64,000 nucleotides of DNA from Salinispirillum sp. LH 10-3-1 (GCF_030643825.1 NZ_CP101717.1:2749673-2813672); one strand, 5' to 3'. Shown: positions 11,063 to 20,366, counted from the stretch's first letter. The notes: generated by a model from the sequence alone, not told the origin. A program made the numbers and translations.

Positions 11063-11502
11063 AAGCAACGTACGTACCCGACTTGAAAGCGGAAGCCGCT
11101 CAGTGTGAAGGCAACTTTGCGCGCCTGCAGCGTTTCTTGCCCGACTTCAAGACCGGCGATGAGGCTGCGTTCTTCATTGAAACGCCACAACACAGCAGCG
11201 CCGATTTTACGCTCTCTGTGGTTGAGCGATTCCGCTACACCGCCAGTGTAGAAGTAGCCGTGCATCAGCATCAGGTACCCGACTACTTTGCCCGCCAAAC
11301 CTTCATGGTACGAGTGTATTTAGATGCCCGCACTTCAGAAGTAGTTACCTTTGCGCGGCGCGGTAGTTTCCGCGGCGTCTACCCCTACCCTAACCCAGAA
11401 ATGTTTCAGGCGAATGAAAAAGAGCAATTGAATCGCTGGCTTGCAGAGTGGTTGCAACTTCTACTGGCACACGGGCGCAGTGCTGAAAAACTGGTGTTTT
11501 AG
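11059..11502 (+). CDS. yqiB: DUF1249 family protein (YqiB)
   Basis: A 147-residue cytoplasmic protein of unknown function. The start GTG 11059 gives MKATYVPDLKAEAAQCEGNF, which lines up with MKRYTPDF...CEMNF of E. coli YqiB as I recall it. GGAG at 11049-11052 is correctly spaced, and GTGA overlaps the nudF stop. Conserved features are the N-terminal CE.NF, the Y.YPN motif (YPYPNPEMFQANEKEQ) and a final hydrophobic LAEWLQLLLAHG helix. The ATG at 11047 would add four residues and is less likely. Its fixed place between nudF and cpdA hints at a nucleotide-linked role, but no function is established. Confidence 0.88.
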   Translation: MKATYVPDLKAEAAQCEGNFARLQRFLPDFKTGDEAAFFIETPQHSSADFTLSVVERFRYTASVEVAVHQHQVPDYFARQTFMVRVYLDARTSEVVTFARRGSFRGVYPYPNPEMFQANEKEQLNRWLAEWLQLLLAHGRSAEKLVF

Positions 11503-11640
11503 TGAACGAATTGCTCGAATTGTGATATTAACACTGTACAAAATAATTTCTAAATCTGTTAATTTGGTGTTTTTTTTGTAAGACTCCGACTATAAATTCT
11601 ACTGGTAGTCAAAGAACCAGACCAAGAGAGCAACGCAGTG

Positions 11641-12435
11641 ATGGAACAACAGCATCCTTGGCGCATTGTCCAACTAACGGACAGTCACCTCTATAAAGAC
11701 CCCAGTAGTCGCTTAATGGGGATGAATACGGCAGCAAGTTTTAAGGCTGTCGTAGACTTGGTGCGTAAGGAACGTGACCAAATCGACTACATCCTAGGTA
11801 CCGGTGACATCACGCAAGACGCATCGATCGAAGGCTACAATCGGTTTCGTGAAGCCGCCTTGGCGTTGTGCCCAAACATGGCATGGATTCCCGGCAACCA
11901 TGATGAAGCCGAATTGATGCAACGCCTCCCATTTGAAACCTCACATTACAGCAAGATCATCGACCATGAACACTGGCGTATTGTGCTGCTCGACTCATCC
12001 ATTTTAAAAACGGTCTATGGTCGACTGGACGCACCTGAGTTGCAGTTCTTGGGCGATGCCCTCGCGTCGGCTGGGGATCGTCACGTGCTAGTGACCCTGC
12101 ACCACAACCCCATTCCGTCCGGTAGTGTCTGGCTGGACAACCACTGTCTGAAAAACAGTGAAGATTTTCATGCCGTGATCGAACGGCACGCCAATGTAAA
12201 AGTCATTCTATGGGGGCACATCCATCAATTTGTCGATAAAGAAATTGATGGCCGCCGCTACCTCGCCACACCATCCACCTGTGTGCAATTCGCGCCACAA
12301 CAGGTAGACTTTAAGGCTGACGATGCATCACCGGGTTATCGCTGGCTGGATCTGTATCCTGACGGGCATATCGAAACCGCCGTATCACGGGTAACCGTGC
12401 AGCTGGATGTCGATTTGCAGAGTGCAGGATACTAG
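11641..12435 (+). CDS. cpdA: 3',5'-cyclic AMP phosphodiesterase (metallophosphatase)
   Basis: CpdA degrades cAMP. The 264-residue protein has all blocks of the calcineurin-like metallophosphatase fold in order: LTDSHLY near residue 13, GTGDITQD near 60, GNHDE near 86, LHHNPIP near 160 and WGHIHQ near 198, which provide the Asp/His/Asn ligands of the two metals. A GTG lies at 11638 directly before the ATG at 11641; ATG is preferred. A 135-nt gap separates it from yqiB, and an A/T-rich stretch with TATAAA near 11592 may give it its own promoter. It precedes parE as in Enterobacteria, but yqiA is missing between them. Confidence 0.93.
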   Translation: MEQQHPWRIVQLTDSHLYKDPSSRLMGMNTAASFKAVVDLVRKERDQIDYILGTGDITQDASIEGYNRFREAALALCPNMAWIPGNHDEAELMQRLPFETSHYSKIIDHEHWRIVLLDSSILKTVYGRLDAPELQFLGDALASAGDRHVLVTLHHNPIPSGSVWLDNHCLKNSEDFHAVIERHANVKVILWGHIHQFVDKEIDGRRYLATPSTCVQFAPQQVDFKADDASPGYRWLDLYPDGHIETAVSRVTVQLDVDLQSAGY

Positions 12436-12500
12436 CCACCGGCACTCGCCACTCGTGTATCTGCTAATGTGAACCTGACTCAACCATAAGATACTAATGT

Positions 12501-14396
12501 ATGAGTAAGACCGATTATTCCGCCCAGTCCATTGAGGTGCTCAGTGGCCTTGAGCCGGTGCGCAAGCGCCCCGGTATGTATACCGAAACCACTCGCCCAA
12601 ACCATCTTGCGCAAGAAGTCATCGATAACTCGGTGGACGAAGCCCTATCCGGCCATGCTACGCGCATCGACGTGACGTTGCACAAGGATGGTTCACTCTC
12701 CGTTATCGACGACGGCCGAGGTATGCCGGTCGATATTCACCCGGAAGAAGGGGTCAGCGGTGTCGAGCTGATTCTGACCCGCCTGCATGCTGGCGGTAAA
12801 TTCTCTGGCGACAACTACCAGTATTCCGGCGGCTTACATGGCGTGGGGGTATCGGTGGTGAACGCCCTCTCGACCTGGCTGGAAGTGACCGTTTGGCGCG
12901 ACGGTCAGGTACATCAGATTCGCTTTGAAAACAGTGAAAAAGCCTCTGAGCTGGGCATTGTCGATACCTGCGCCAAACGCAAAACCGGCACACGCGTGCA
13001 CTTCTTAGCCGACGGCAGTTTCTTTGACAGCCCTCGTATTCTGGCCAGCCGTTTAAAACATGTACTGCGCGCCAAAGCCGTACTCTGCCCCGGCCTGAAA
13101 GTCACACTGATTGACGAGGAACACGCGACGACCGACGAATGGTATTACGAAGACGGCCTGCGCGACTATCTACTCGGCGCCACTCGGGTTTACGACACCA
13201 TTCCTGCGGAGCCATTTACTGGCCAGTTCGCTGGCGAGAAAGAAGCCGCCGACTGGGCCGTACAATGGCTGCCAGAGGGTGGCGAAGGCATCACCGAAAG
13301 TTATGTGAACCTCATCCCGACCGCTCTGGGCGGCACACACGTCAATGGACTGCGTACCGGGCTACTGGAAGCCATGCGCGAATTCTGTGAATTCCGCAAT
13401 TTGTTGCCGCGCGGCCTGCGTCTGACGCCAGAAGATATCTGGGATCGTTGCAACTACGTGTTGTCGGCAAAAATGCGCGACCCGCAATTCTCGGGTCAGA
13501 CCAAAGAGCGCCTGTCGTCACGCGAGATGTCGTCTTTTGTCTCAGGCGTGGTCAAAGACTCCTTCAGCCTGTGGCTGAACCAGCACCCGGATGCCGGTGA
13601 ACAACTGGCAGAGATGGTGATCAACTCAGCGCAAAGCCGCATGAAGGCCGCCAAGAAGGTTACCCGCAAAAAGGTCACGCAAGGCCCTGCCCTGCCCGGC
13701 AAGCTGGCCGACTGTTCTGGCATTGACGCCATGCGCGGCGAGCTGTTTCTGGTGGAAGGTGATTCCGCCGGTGGTTCAGCGAAGCAAGCGCGCGACCGGG
13801 TGTACCAGGCGATCTTGCCGCTGCGCGGAAAGATTCTGAACACCTGGGAAGTGGATAGCCAGGAATTGCTGGCCTCGCAGGAAGTACACGACATCGCGGT
13901 TGCCCTGGGTGTTGACCCGGACACCGACGACATCAGCGGTTTACGCTATGGCAAGATTTGCATTTTGGCCGACGCCGACAGCGACGGCTTGCACATCGCC
14001 ACGCTGCTCTGCGCGCTGCTGGTCCGGCACTTCCCGAAACTGGTAGAGAACGGCCACGTTTACGTTGCCATGCCACCGTTATATCGCATCGACATCGGTA
14101 AAGAAGTGCATTACGCCCTAGACGATGCCGAGCGCGAAGGTGTGCTGGAGCGTTTGAAAGCCGAAAACCGCAAGGGCAAGGTGCAGGTGACACGCTTTAA
14201 AGGGTTGGGTGAGATGAACCCCTTACAGCTGCGTGAAACCACCATGGACCCGGATACGCGCCGCCTTGTTCAGCTGACCATTGATGACCCTGTGGGTACA
14301 CATCAAATCATGGACATGCTGTTGGCCAAGAAACGCAGCGGCGACCGCCGTACGTGGCTGGAAAGCAAAGGGAATCTGGCCGATATCGTCGCATAG
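12501..14396 (+). CDS. parE: DNA topoisomerase IV subunit B
   Basis: ParE is the ATPase subunit of topoisomerase IV, which decatenates daughter chromosomes with ParC (not in this window). The 631-residue protein has the GHKL ATPase N-terminus (VIDNSVDEALSG with Glu/Asn, DDGRGMP, GGLHGVGVSVVNAL) and the Toprim domain (EGDSAGGSAKQARDR near 415, DADSDGLHI near 492). The C-terminus RRTWLESKGNLADIVA is typical of ParE rather than GyrB, and the GyrB-specific insertion is absent. It ends just before a REP-like element that separates it from convergent waaA. Confidence 0.97.
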   Translation: MSKTDYSAQSIEVLSGLEPVRKRPGMYTETTRPNHLAQEVIDNSVDEALSGHATRIDVTLHKDGSLSVIDDGRGMPVDIHPEEGVSGVELILTRLHAGGKFSGDNYQYSGGLHGVGVSVVNALSTWLEVTVWRDGQVHQIRFENSEKASELGIVDTCAKRKTGTRVHFLADGSFFDSPRILASRLKHVLRAKAVLCPGLKVTLIDEEHATTDEWYYEDGLRDYLLGATRVYDTIPAEPFTGQFAGEKEAADWAVQWLPEGGEGITESYVNLIPTALGGTHVNGLRTGLLEAMREFCEFRNLLPRGLRLTPEDIWDRCNYVLSAKMRDPQFSGQTKERLSSREMSSFVSGVVKDSFSLWLNQHPDAGEQLAEMVINSAQSRMKAAKKVTRKKVTQGPALPGKLADCSGIDAMRGELFLVEGDSAGGSAKQARDRVYQAILPLRGKILNTWEVDSQELLASQEVHDIAVALGVDPDTDDISGLRYGKICILADADSDGLHIATLLCALLVRHFPKLVENGHVYVAMPPLYRIDIGKEVHYALDDAEREGVLERLKAENRKGKVQVTRFKGLGEMNPLQLRETTMDPDTRRLVQLTIDDPVGTHQIMDMLLAKKRSGDRRTWLESKGNLADIVA

Positions 14397-14400
14397 GTAC

Positions 14401-14475
14401 GCAGCCCTCTGCACGACGTGATCTTCTGTGCCAGAGGGCTGGCCTCCTACGTGAGTCTGTTTGCGCAGAGGGCTG
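14401..14475. repeat. REP-like element between parE and waaA
   Basis: Three related 12-nt blocks lie within 75 bp: GCAGCCCTCTGC (14401-14412), CCAGAGGGCTGG (14431-14442) and GCAGAGGGCTGC (14464-14475). The first can pair with either of the others, so alternative hairpins are possible. The middle block with its GGCCTCCTAC flank matches, in reverse complement, the REP units at 53812-54307, which identifies a dispersed family. It lies between two convergent stop codons and could act as a bidirectional terminator or as an insertion target. Confidence 0.8.
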
Positions 14476-14480
14476 CGCGT

Positions 14481-15734
14481 CTATAGTAATTGAGCAATCG
14501 ATGCCGCCTGGCGCTCGGTTGCCCCTTGGTTCTCTGCCAACACACGTCGCCCAGCAGCGCCCGCCTGCTGACGCGCCGCATCATCCTTTAGCCAATCCAA
14601 CAACGCCTTACTTAAGTGGGCTTTGCTTACCCGCTGCAAGGCGCCAGCAGCCCGCAGGGCTTCATTGATCGCCGCGAAATTGAACACCGACTCACCGGTA
14701 ATCACCGGCACCCCGAATAACGCCGGTTCCAACGGGTTATGACTCCCCCGTGGATTCCAACTACCACCGACCAATGCTATGTCGGCCAAACCGTAAAAAA
14801 CACTCAACTCACCGAGCGTGTCCAACAGCCACACCGCCTGCTTGCGCTGTGGTGTTTGCCCCGCCGAACGTCGGCAATAGTCTATACCGCGCAATTCCAA
14901 CTTCTTGCTGACCTCAGCAAACCGATCCGGGTGGCGCGGGGCCAACACCAAAAGCAGCTCGGGGTAAACCTGACTCAGCTGAGTCACCGCATCAAGAATG
15001 ATGTCTTCTTCGCCGGGATGCGTGCTGCCAGCCACAACAATGCGCCGTTTCGTCACCCATTGCCGTAAATCGTCCAGACGTGCTTGTGTCTGTCCGTCCA
15101 GCACAATGTCGTACTTGATCGAACCCATTACCTCCACATTCGGTGCTCCCAGAGCAACGAAACGCTCTGCATCAGCGGGTGCCTGCGCCAACACCTGTGC
15201 CAAGCCAGCAAAGGCCGGACGGGTCAAACCCGAAAATCGAGCATAGCCACGCGCCGACTTTTCTGACATTCGCCCGTTCGCCAACACCATCGGCACAGCT
15301 CTCTCTTGAGCGATCGCTACCAGGTTCGGCCACACCTCTGTTTCCATCAGCACCAATACCTTAGGCTGATAGGCGTCAAACAGTGGATTGAGCATCGGCG
15401 GCAAATCCACCGGCATATATTGATGCAACACCGGCTCAGCCCATTGTTGCACCAGCTCCGAACCGGTCGGTGTTGTCGTCGTGACCAGAACCTGAATATC
15501 TGGGCACTGCTGGCGCAAGGCCTTGGTTAAGGACTCCGCCGCCATCGACTCGCCCACCGACACAGCGTGTATCCATATCAATGGCTGATCAACGGCAACA
15601 GTGCAGACCGGGCGTCCGAGGCGCTCTGACCAGCGTTTGCGGTAGGCCGGAACCTTGGCCGCACGACGCCACAAGCGCGCAAACACCAACGGCAAGAGAA
15701 GGTAATACAGTATGGAATAGAGTAAACGGGCCAT
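14481..15734 (-). CDS. waaA: 3-deoxy-D-manno-octulosonic acid (Kdo) transferase
   Basis: WaaA adds Kdo from CMP-Kdo to lipid IVA at the inner membrane, an essential step of LPS inner-core synthesis. The start at 15734 (MARLLYSILYYLLLPLVFAR) matches the family N-terminal membrane anchor; the frame extends to 15785, but those 17 residues look non-family. The catalytic Glu is in AVSVGES (Glu62). TTTTPTGSE follows, and the C-terminal half has the donor-site block SHNPLEPALFGVPVITG. Length 417 residues is normal. The next gene upstream on the same strand is a glycosyltransferase, which fits a small LPS-core transcription unit. Confidence 0.95.
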   Translation of the reverse strand: MARLLYSILYYLLLPLVFARLWRRAAKVPAYRKRWSERLGRPVCTVAVDQPLIWIHAVSVGESMAAESLTKALRQQCPDIQVLVTTTTPTGSELVQQWAEPVLHQYMPVDLPPMLNPLFDAYQPKVLVLMETEVWPNLVAIAQERAVPMVLANGRMSEKSARGYARFSGLTRPAFAGLAQVLAQAPADAERFVALGAPNVEVMGSIKYDIVLDGQTQARLDDLRQWVTKRRIVVAGSTHPGEEDIILDAVTQLSQVYPELLLVLAPRHPDRFAEVSKKLELRGIDYCRRSAGQTPQRKQAVWLLDTLGELSVFYGLADIALVGGSWNPRGSHNPLEPALFGVPVITGESVFNFAAINEALRAAGALQRVSKAHLSKALLDWLKDDAARQQAGAAGRRVLAENQGATERQAASIAQLL

Positions 15735-15797
15735 GAAAGTTGGCTTACCTGTGTGAGCGGGATGGGCATTATGACGGCTTAGCAAGGCGCTGACCAG

Positions 15798-17015
15798 TCA
15801 ACGTAAACGGTTCTTCTCCGTAATCCAGCGCGACATGTATTCGGTCGCGCGATACTGTTGTTGCTGCAGAATACGTCCCCATAAATTATGCTGCCGATGG
15901 GCCGCCAAGTCCTGCTGCACCTCCATCAAACGACCCGACAGGGCGACGCTTTCCATCAGGGTGTCATGGCACTGCGCGGCGACATTACGCCCTTGCATGA
16001 CAGCTTGCTGCCAGACGTCGGGCTGCCGATAAAGCTCCGCTGCCGCTTGGAAAAAGGCCTCGGCATCGTCGGTGACAGGACTCCCCCAGGGTAAATCGCC
16101 GTGCATGCCTTCCGCCGCGATGGGCGACGCCACCGTAGGCGTTCCGGCCAGCCAAGCATCCGCTACCTTACCCTTGATGCCCGCGCCGTAGCGCAAGTAG
16201 GCGAGATTCACGCGGTACTGTGCCAGAGTCGCAATAGCATCTTCGGCCCGCCCTTTGATGTGAAACCCCTGCGCCGGATTGTGTAACTGCTGCACTTTCT
16301 CAGTGGCGTAGCTGCCGTACACATGAACTTCAGTACCCGTCGGAAATTTATGACGCCAGTGCGGCCACTGCGCCCGCAGCCATTGTGTGGCATCCCAATT
16401 GGGGGCGTGCAGGAAGTTGCCAATCATCATCACATGCTGGCGCTTCTGGTAGGGCACCAGTGTATTTTCATCCGGCAAGGGCGTCAGCATAAAGGGGGTA
16501 TGGTGCAACAGAAATTCTGGCACTTGGAATCGCTCAACCAGCAACTCCAGCTCGACCGGAGAAATCAACAAGGTAAGGTCGCAACGAGCGATGGCCGCTA
16601 TTTCACGCAAGGCAGTATCGTTGAACAGCGAGAGCGCTCCGCCGTGCTTGATCTGCTCGGCGCGCGCCTCGCGCAGGCAATGCAAGTCACTGGTATCCAG
16701 CACTCGTACAGCACCCGGACAAACGGTGCTAACACGCCACCCGAACTGCTCTTCCATTACATAACGATCAAACACCACAATATCGGGCGCCAGATCGGCT
16801 AACCATGCATCAAAGGCGTCGTCATTGACCGCAATGTCGTGTTCGGTGAAACCCGCTGAGGCGCCAGCCAGACTGAACGCTGTACGTTGTGCTGGTGAGG
16901 CCACATGAACGTCGCCGCCCAACATGGCCAATACCTGGACAATGTCTTGAGTACGGCGCCCAGCCGCTGTAGAGGCAGGCTCAGGCCAAGTTTTACCGAT
17001 CAGAAGGCTGCGCAC
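15798..17015 (-). CDS. Glycosyltransferase, GT4-like (substrate unknown)
   Basis: A 405-residue GT-B-type protein. The N-terminus MRSLLIGKTWPEPASTAAGRR has the acceptor-domain opening typical of family 1/4 glycosyltransferases. The C-terminal half contains MMIGNFLHAPNWDA, VHVYGSYATEKV, and AYLRYGAGIKGKVADAWLAGTPTVASPIAAEG, the sugar-nucleotide site with a G.GIK.K.. pattern. The last 60 residues are Gln/Arg-rich and helical. Lying 63 bp upstream of waaA on the same strand, it is probably involved in surface polysaccharide or LPS modification. The donor and acceptor cannot be inferred. Confidence 0.8.
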   Translation of the reverse strand: MRSLLIGKTWPEPASTAAGRRTQDIVQVLAMLGGDVHVASPAQRTAFSLAGASAGFTEHDIAVNDDAFDAWLADLAPDIVVFDRYVMEEQFGWRVSTVCPGAVRVLDTSDLHCLREARAEQIKHGGALSLFNDTALREIAAIARCDLTLLISPVELELLVERFQVPEFLLHHTPFMLTPLPDENTLVPYQKRQHVMMIGNFLHAPNWDATQWLRAQWPHWRHKFPTGTEVHVYGSYATEKVQQLHNPAQGFHIKGRAEDAIATLAQYRVNLAYLRYGAGIKGKVADAWLAGTPTVASPIAAEGMHGDLPWGSPVTDDAEAFFQAAAELYRQPDVWQQAVMQGRNVAAQCHDTLMESVALSGRLMEVQQDLAAHRQHNLWGRILQQQQYRATEYMSRWITEKNRLR

Positions 17016-17025
17016 CTGAGCAGCC

Positions 17026-18039
17026 TTAACCGGCCAGTGGCCCTATTCCCACAGCACGGCGTACCTGACTCAAGAGCGCACCGGCTTCCTGTCGTGCTTT
17101 CACTGCGCCGCGCGCCAGAATACGGTCGATCTCGGCCGGATCCTGAATTAATTGGTTGTAAGCGTCGCGCTTGTCTTTCAACAGCTCATTGAGATGCTCA
17201 AACACCTGCTTCTTCGCGTCGCCCCAGCCTATGCCTTCTTCGTACTGCTTGCGCATGCTGGCAATGTCAGACGAACTCGCAAAAGCAGAGTAGATACCAA
17301 ACAGCGTGCAGTTGTCGGCATCCTTAGGCTCGCCTGGCTCCAGCGAGTTGGTCACGATCTTGTTGATCAGTTTGCGCAGCTTCTTCTCGTCTTCAAACAA
17401 CGGAATGGTGTTGTTGTAGCTCTTCGACATTTTGCGTCCGTCTAGGCCTTTTAGAATCATGCCTGCGTCATCTACCACCGCTTCTGGCAACACAAAGGTT
17501 TCGCCGAAAATGTGGTTAAAACGCTGCGCGATATCGCGCGCCATTTCGATGTGCTGAATCTGGTCTTTGCCCACCGGCACATGCGAGGCCTTAAACATCA
17601 GAATATCGGCGGCCATCAGAATGGGGTAACTGAACAACCCCATAGTGATGCCCTTGTCTGGGTCGGCAGCATTGGCCTCGACATTTTCCTGCACCACGCC
17701 TTTGTAGGCATGCGCGCGGTTCATCAAGCCCTTGGCTGTGACACAGGTCAGCACCCAGGTCAGCTCCATGATCTCTGGCACATCAGACTGGCGATAAAAC
17801 ACCACCTTGTCTGGATCTAAACCGCCGGCCAACCAAGTCGCGGCGATAGCCAAGGCGCTTTCTTTAACACGCGCTGGTTCGTGGCACTTGATCAAGGCGT
17901 GATAGTCGGCCAAGAAGAAAAAAGAACGCGCATCGGTGGTCAAACTCGACTCGATCGCTGGGCGAATGGCCCCTGCATAGTTGCCTAGGTGTGGGATGCC
18001 CGTGGTGGTGATACCGGTCAGTACTGTCTGCTTGCTCAT
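17026..18039 (-). CDS. trpS: Tryptophanyl-tRNA synthetase
   Basis: The class I synthetase that charges tRNA-Trp. The 337-residue length matches bacterial TrpS. The HIGH-equivalent PHLGN is at residues 16-20 ([15 protein letters not shown]) and the KMSKS loop lies in [16 protein letters not shown], about residue 198. [19 protein letters not shown] and [14 protein letters not shown] are the family's active-site helices. The ATG at 18039 ([14 protein letters not shown]) is in the expected position. It is separated by only 10 nt from the downstream glycosyltransferase gene, so the two may share a transcript. Confidence 0.97.
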   Translation of the reverse strand: MSKQTVLTGITTTGIPHLGNYAGAIRPAIESSLTTDARSFFFLADYHALIKCHEPARVKESALAIAATWLAGGLDPDKVVFYRQSDVPEIMELTWVLTCVTAKGLMNRAHAYKGVVQENVEANAADPDKGITMGLFSYPILMAADILMFKASHVPVGKDQIQHIEMARDIAQRFNHIFGETFVLPEAVVDDAGMILKGLDGRKMSKSYNNTIPLFEDEKKLRKLINKIVTNSLEPGEPKDADNCTLFGIYSAFASSSDIASMRKQYEEGIGWGDAKKQVFEHLNELLKDKRDAYNQLIQDPAEIDRILARGAVKARQEAGALLSQVRRAVGIGPLAG

Positions 18040-18232
18040 GAGGGTTCGCTAAGGCTGTCTATAAAGAAGCTGAACCATAACGAAAACCAGCTCAAAAATC
18101 GAGTGCCAACCAGCGCTCGAGCGCCATGGGGATCAGCAGTGAGCTGTGATAGGGTGTTTTTCTCGCGCGTTGATGTTCAAGGCCGCGAGGTTCGCTATAC
18201 TGGGGCCTGCCAATCAGTAAGGAACTTGATGC

Positions 18233-19057
18233 ATGACCGTGTTGCGCCGCACTTGGCGACTGTTCAGAATGTTTATTGTGCTGATGCTCGGCATCGCCAT
18301 CGCCACTCTCATGCTGCCGCTGCGCCGCAGTGGCAGGGTTTCAGAGCATTTTTTCATGGACGTGGCCAGCTGGTGGCATCGTCGCATGCTGGGCGCCATG
18401 GGCATTGTGGTCAAGGTCGACGGGAAAATTCGCCCGCAGGCAGGCATCTGGATCAGCAACCACATTTCCTGGCTCGACATCCTAGTGATTGGCAGCCAAG
18501 CACCGGTGCATTTCGTGTCTAAGGCGGAAGTTCGACGCTGGCCCATCATCGGCTTTCTGGCCGCTCAAACGGGGACGCTCTTTTTAAAACGCGGTGCCAA
18601 TCAAACCGGTCAAATTGTCAGCGCTATGCAGGAAAAACTGAAGGATGGCTACGCCGTATTGTTCTTTCCGGAAGGCACCACGGGTCACGGTCACTACGTG
18701 CGTCGTTTTCACAGCCGCTTATTTGATGCAGCGATTGAACTCCACGCCCCCATTGTACCCTTAGCGCTACGTTATGAGCATGACCCCCAACCGCACCCCG
18801 TTGTGCCATACATCGACCAACAGTCGTTATTGCATAACCTGTGGGGTGTATTGGCACTTAAACAATTGCACATCACCTTAATTGCGCGGGCACCGTTGTC
18901 GGCGGAAGGCGCCGAACGACGTAGATTGTCAGAGCACAGTAGAGAGGTCATCTGTGAGGCCTTGGCGCTTCCAGCACCTGCACTCCCACCTGACTATGCT
19001 CGCGCCAGTCGCCGAGCCAAAGCAAATGCAAATGCGAATGCGAATGCGAAGCAGTAG
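18233..19057 (+). CDS. 1-acyl-sn-glycerol-3-phosphate acyltransferase family protein (PlsC-like)
   Basis: Membrane-associated acyltransferase, probably acylating lysophosphatidic acid in phospholipid synthesis. One or two hydrophobic segments lie at residues 10-32. The HX4D motif is NHISWLD (His77, Asp82) and the FPEGT block is at 145-149 with LRYEHD downstream, all as in PlsC. TAAGGA precedes the ATG at a normal distance. The 274-residue protein ends in a hexanucleotide-encoded (Ala-Asn)4-Ala-Lys-Gln tail, which is unusual. Several paralogues of this family often coexist, including ornithine-lipid and lysophospholipid acyltransferases, so the exact substrate is uncertain. Confidence 0.88.
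   Translation: MTVLRRTWRLFRMFIVLMLGIAIATLMLPLRRSGRVSEHFFMDVASWWHRRMLGAMGIVVKVDGKIRPQAGIWISNHISWLDILVIGSQAPVHFVSKAEVRRWPIIGFLAAQTGTLFLKRGANQTGQIVSAMQEKLKDGYAVLFFPEGTTGHGHYVRRFHSRLFDAAIELHAPIVPLALRYEHDPQPHPVVPYIDQQSLLHNLWGVLALKQLHITLIARAPLSAEGAERRRLSEHSREVICEALALPAPALPPDYARASRRAKANANANANAKQ
19022..19051 (+). repeat. Hexanucleotide tandem repeat at the 3' end of the acyltransferase gene
   Basis: Five 6-nt units GCAAAT, GCAAAT, GCGAAT, GCGAAT, GCGAAG lie in tandem and encode Ala-Asn repeats just before the stop. Copy-number change would be in frame and alter only tail length. Confidence 0.85.
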
Positions 19058-19066
19058 TGGGGTCGC

Positions 19067-19678
19067 TTAGCGGCTAAACCACCACTGCCGATCGTTCGAG
19101 ACGATGGAGAATATTTTTTCATAGCCGCGCTGAAGCGGGTGAACTTTATCGTGTTGCGACAGCTCACGCTTGTATTGCACATCACTATTGAGCGGTTTGA
19201 ACACATCTATAAAGGGCACCTGTAGACTGCGCGCCAGTTCAGACTGAGCCTGCACCAGGCGCTGCAAACGACTATTCACAGCCGGGTCGTACACGGGAGG
19301 GGGAGAGACGACCAGCATGCGGTAGCGGCCCTTAGCTTTGGTCATCATGGACTTCAAATTTAACACGCTCTCACGTAGGCCAATCTGTGGCTTCTCACCG
19401 ATCAACCGACAATCTTCTACACCAAACTGGAATACCACCCGAGCGTCTTCCTGGTGCGCTAGACGGCGATCGACTTCAATAGCAAAGTGCTCACGGATCA
19501 ATGTACTGGTGTCACCGGGCACGCCCAAAATATAGGGGACAAACGTTTTTTGTTCACGCGCGCTCAACATGGCCAAACGCGTACACCAACCCAAACCAGA
19601 TGCATCGCCAATCCCTGTCACTAGGGAGTCGCCTACAAAGGCAATATGCGGTACACCGGACATCATCGGCTCGCTCAT
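19067..19678 (-). CDS. SGNH/GDSL-type esterase or lipase
   Basis: A 203-residue hydrolase of the SGNH superfamily. Block I is IAFVGDSLVTGIGDASG with the nucleophile Ser in GDS. Block III can be seen in FQFGVEDCRLIGE (the usual GxND Asn is replaced by a Glu-Asp). Block V is DKVHPLQRGYEKI, with Asp and His of the triad. There is no signal peptide, so it is probably cytoplasmic. ATG 19678 is taken as the start; GTG 19687 adds MII and is possible. The substrate is unknown. The gene converges with the PlsC-like gene with 9 nt between stops. Confidence 0.8.
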   Translation of the reverse strand: MSEPMMSGVPHIAFVGDSLVTGIGDASGLGWCTRLAMLSAREQKTFVPYILGVPGDTSTLIREHFAIEVDRRLAHQEDARVVFQFGVEDCRLIGEKPQIGLRESVLNLKSMMTKAKGRYRMLVVSPPPVYDPAVNSRLQRLVQAQSELARSLQVPFIDVFKPLNSDVQYKRELSQHDKVHPLQRGYEKIFSIVSNDRQWWFSR

Positions 19679-19780
19679 AATGATCACTGTTCAGAATATT
19701 GATGTAAAGATATTACCACTGTAGTGCGGTAATTACAGCACTGCCAGTTGCCTGGAGGAAGAAGGGGATGTTCGGGCTAG

Positions 19781-19817
19781 CCAGAACCGTCGCGGGTAGT
19801 TCGCGCGACGGTTCTGG
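19781..19817. other. Strong inverted repeat (14-bp perfect stem)
   Basis: CCAGAACCGTCGCG (19781-19794) pairs perfectly with CGCGACGGTTCTGG (19804-19817) around a 9-nt loop. It lies just past the stop of the TetR gene on the minus strand. No T-run follows on either strand, so it is not a standard intrinsic terminator, but it could still stop or stabilise the 3' end of that transcript. Confidence 0.7.
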
Positions 19818-19829
19818 GCATTTATCAGA

Positions 19830-20366
19830 CTACAATAGATGGGTCAGTGTTTGCTCAACAAGATGATGAGCTTTCTTTTCGTCGATATCCGAGTTCTGTA
19901 CTTTGAACAGCAACCCATTCACCAAGCCCAAATAGCCTTCAGCACGCAAGGAGTCACCGTCCAAAGCCGACTCTATAGCGCTTTCGATCTGACTGTACTT
20001 GGGATGGTTGAATATGGATTGCTGGCCCCAGTGGCCCGGCAAAAAGAGCAATGACATCTGGCGCCGGTGCAGCAACCAGAAATCGGCGTACGACAACAGC
20101 AGAGATTTCGCATCAGCGTGATTGCCTGACTCCAGCGCCAAGCGATCAATCAGCTCAGTCAAGGGCGCATCCACCATGGCATCCAAGATTTCTTCTTTAT
20201 TCTTGAAATAGTAGTAGATAGACGGCGGGGCACACGGGATGAGGCTCGCTATCTTACGAATAGACACGCCTTGAGCACCGTGTTCCTGTAACAGGTGAGA
20301 GGCCGTGTCCAGAATTTGCAGGCGCGAAATACGCGAACGTCGTCTTTCCGGAGCTAATTGATTCAT
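19830..20366 (-). CDS. TetR/AcrR family transcriptional regulator
   Basis: A 178-residue regulator. The N-terminal helix-turn-helix (residues about 14-60) reads ILDTASHLLQEHGAQGVSIRKIA, then PCAPPSIYYYFKNKEEIL, the usual TetR recognition helix with the YYYFKNKEEIL signature. The C-terminal ligand domain (60-178) has the repeated Leu/Trp helices expected but no recognisable ligand type. It is a single gene, and its neighbours (SGNH hydrolase, response regulator) do not clearly suggest a target. Confidence 0.88.
   Translation of the reverse strand: MNQLAPERRRSRISRLQILDTASHLLQEHGAQGVSIRKIASLIPCAPPSIYYYFKNKEEILDAMVDAPLTELIDRLALESGNHADAKSLLLSYADFWLLHRRQMSLLFLPGHWGQQSIFNHPKYSQIESAIESALDGDSLRAEGYLGLVNGLLFKVQNSDIDEKKAHHLVEQTLTHLL

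Noticed and set aside
11524-11540. CRP site upstream of cpdA
   Set aside because: TGTGATATTAACACTG has one good half-site only, and the spacing and second half do not match the consensus well enough to claim it.
18040-18232. Small RNA gene between trpS and the PlsC-like gene
   Set aside because: No promoter-terminator pair or conserved structure could be seen in the 193-nt gap.
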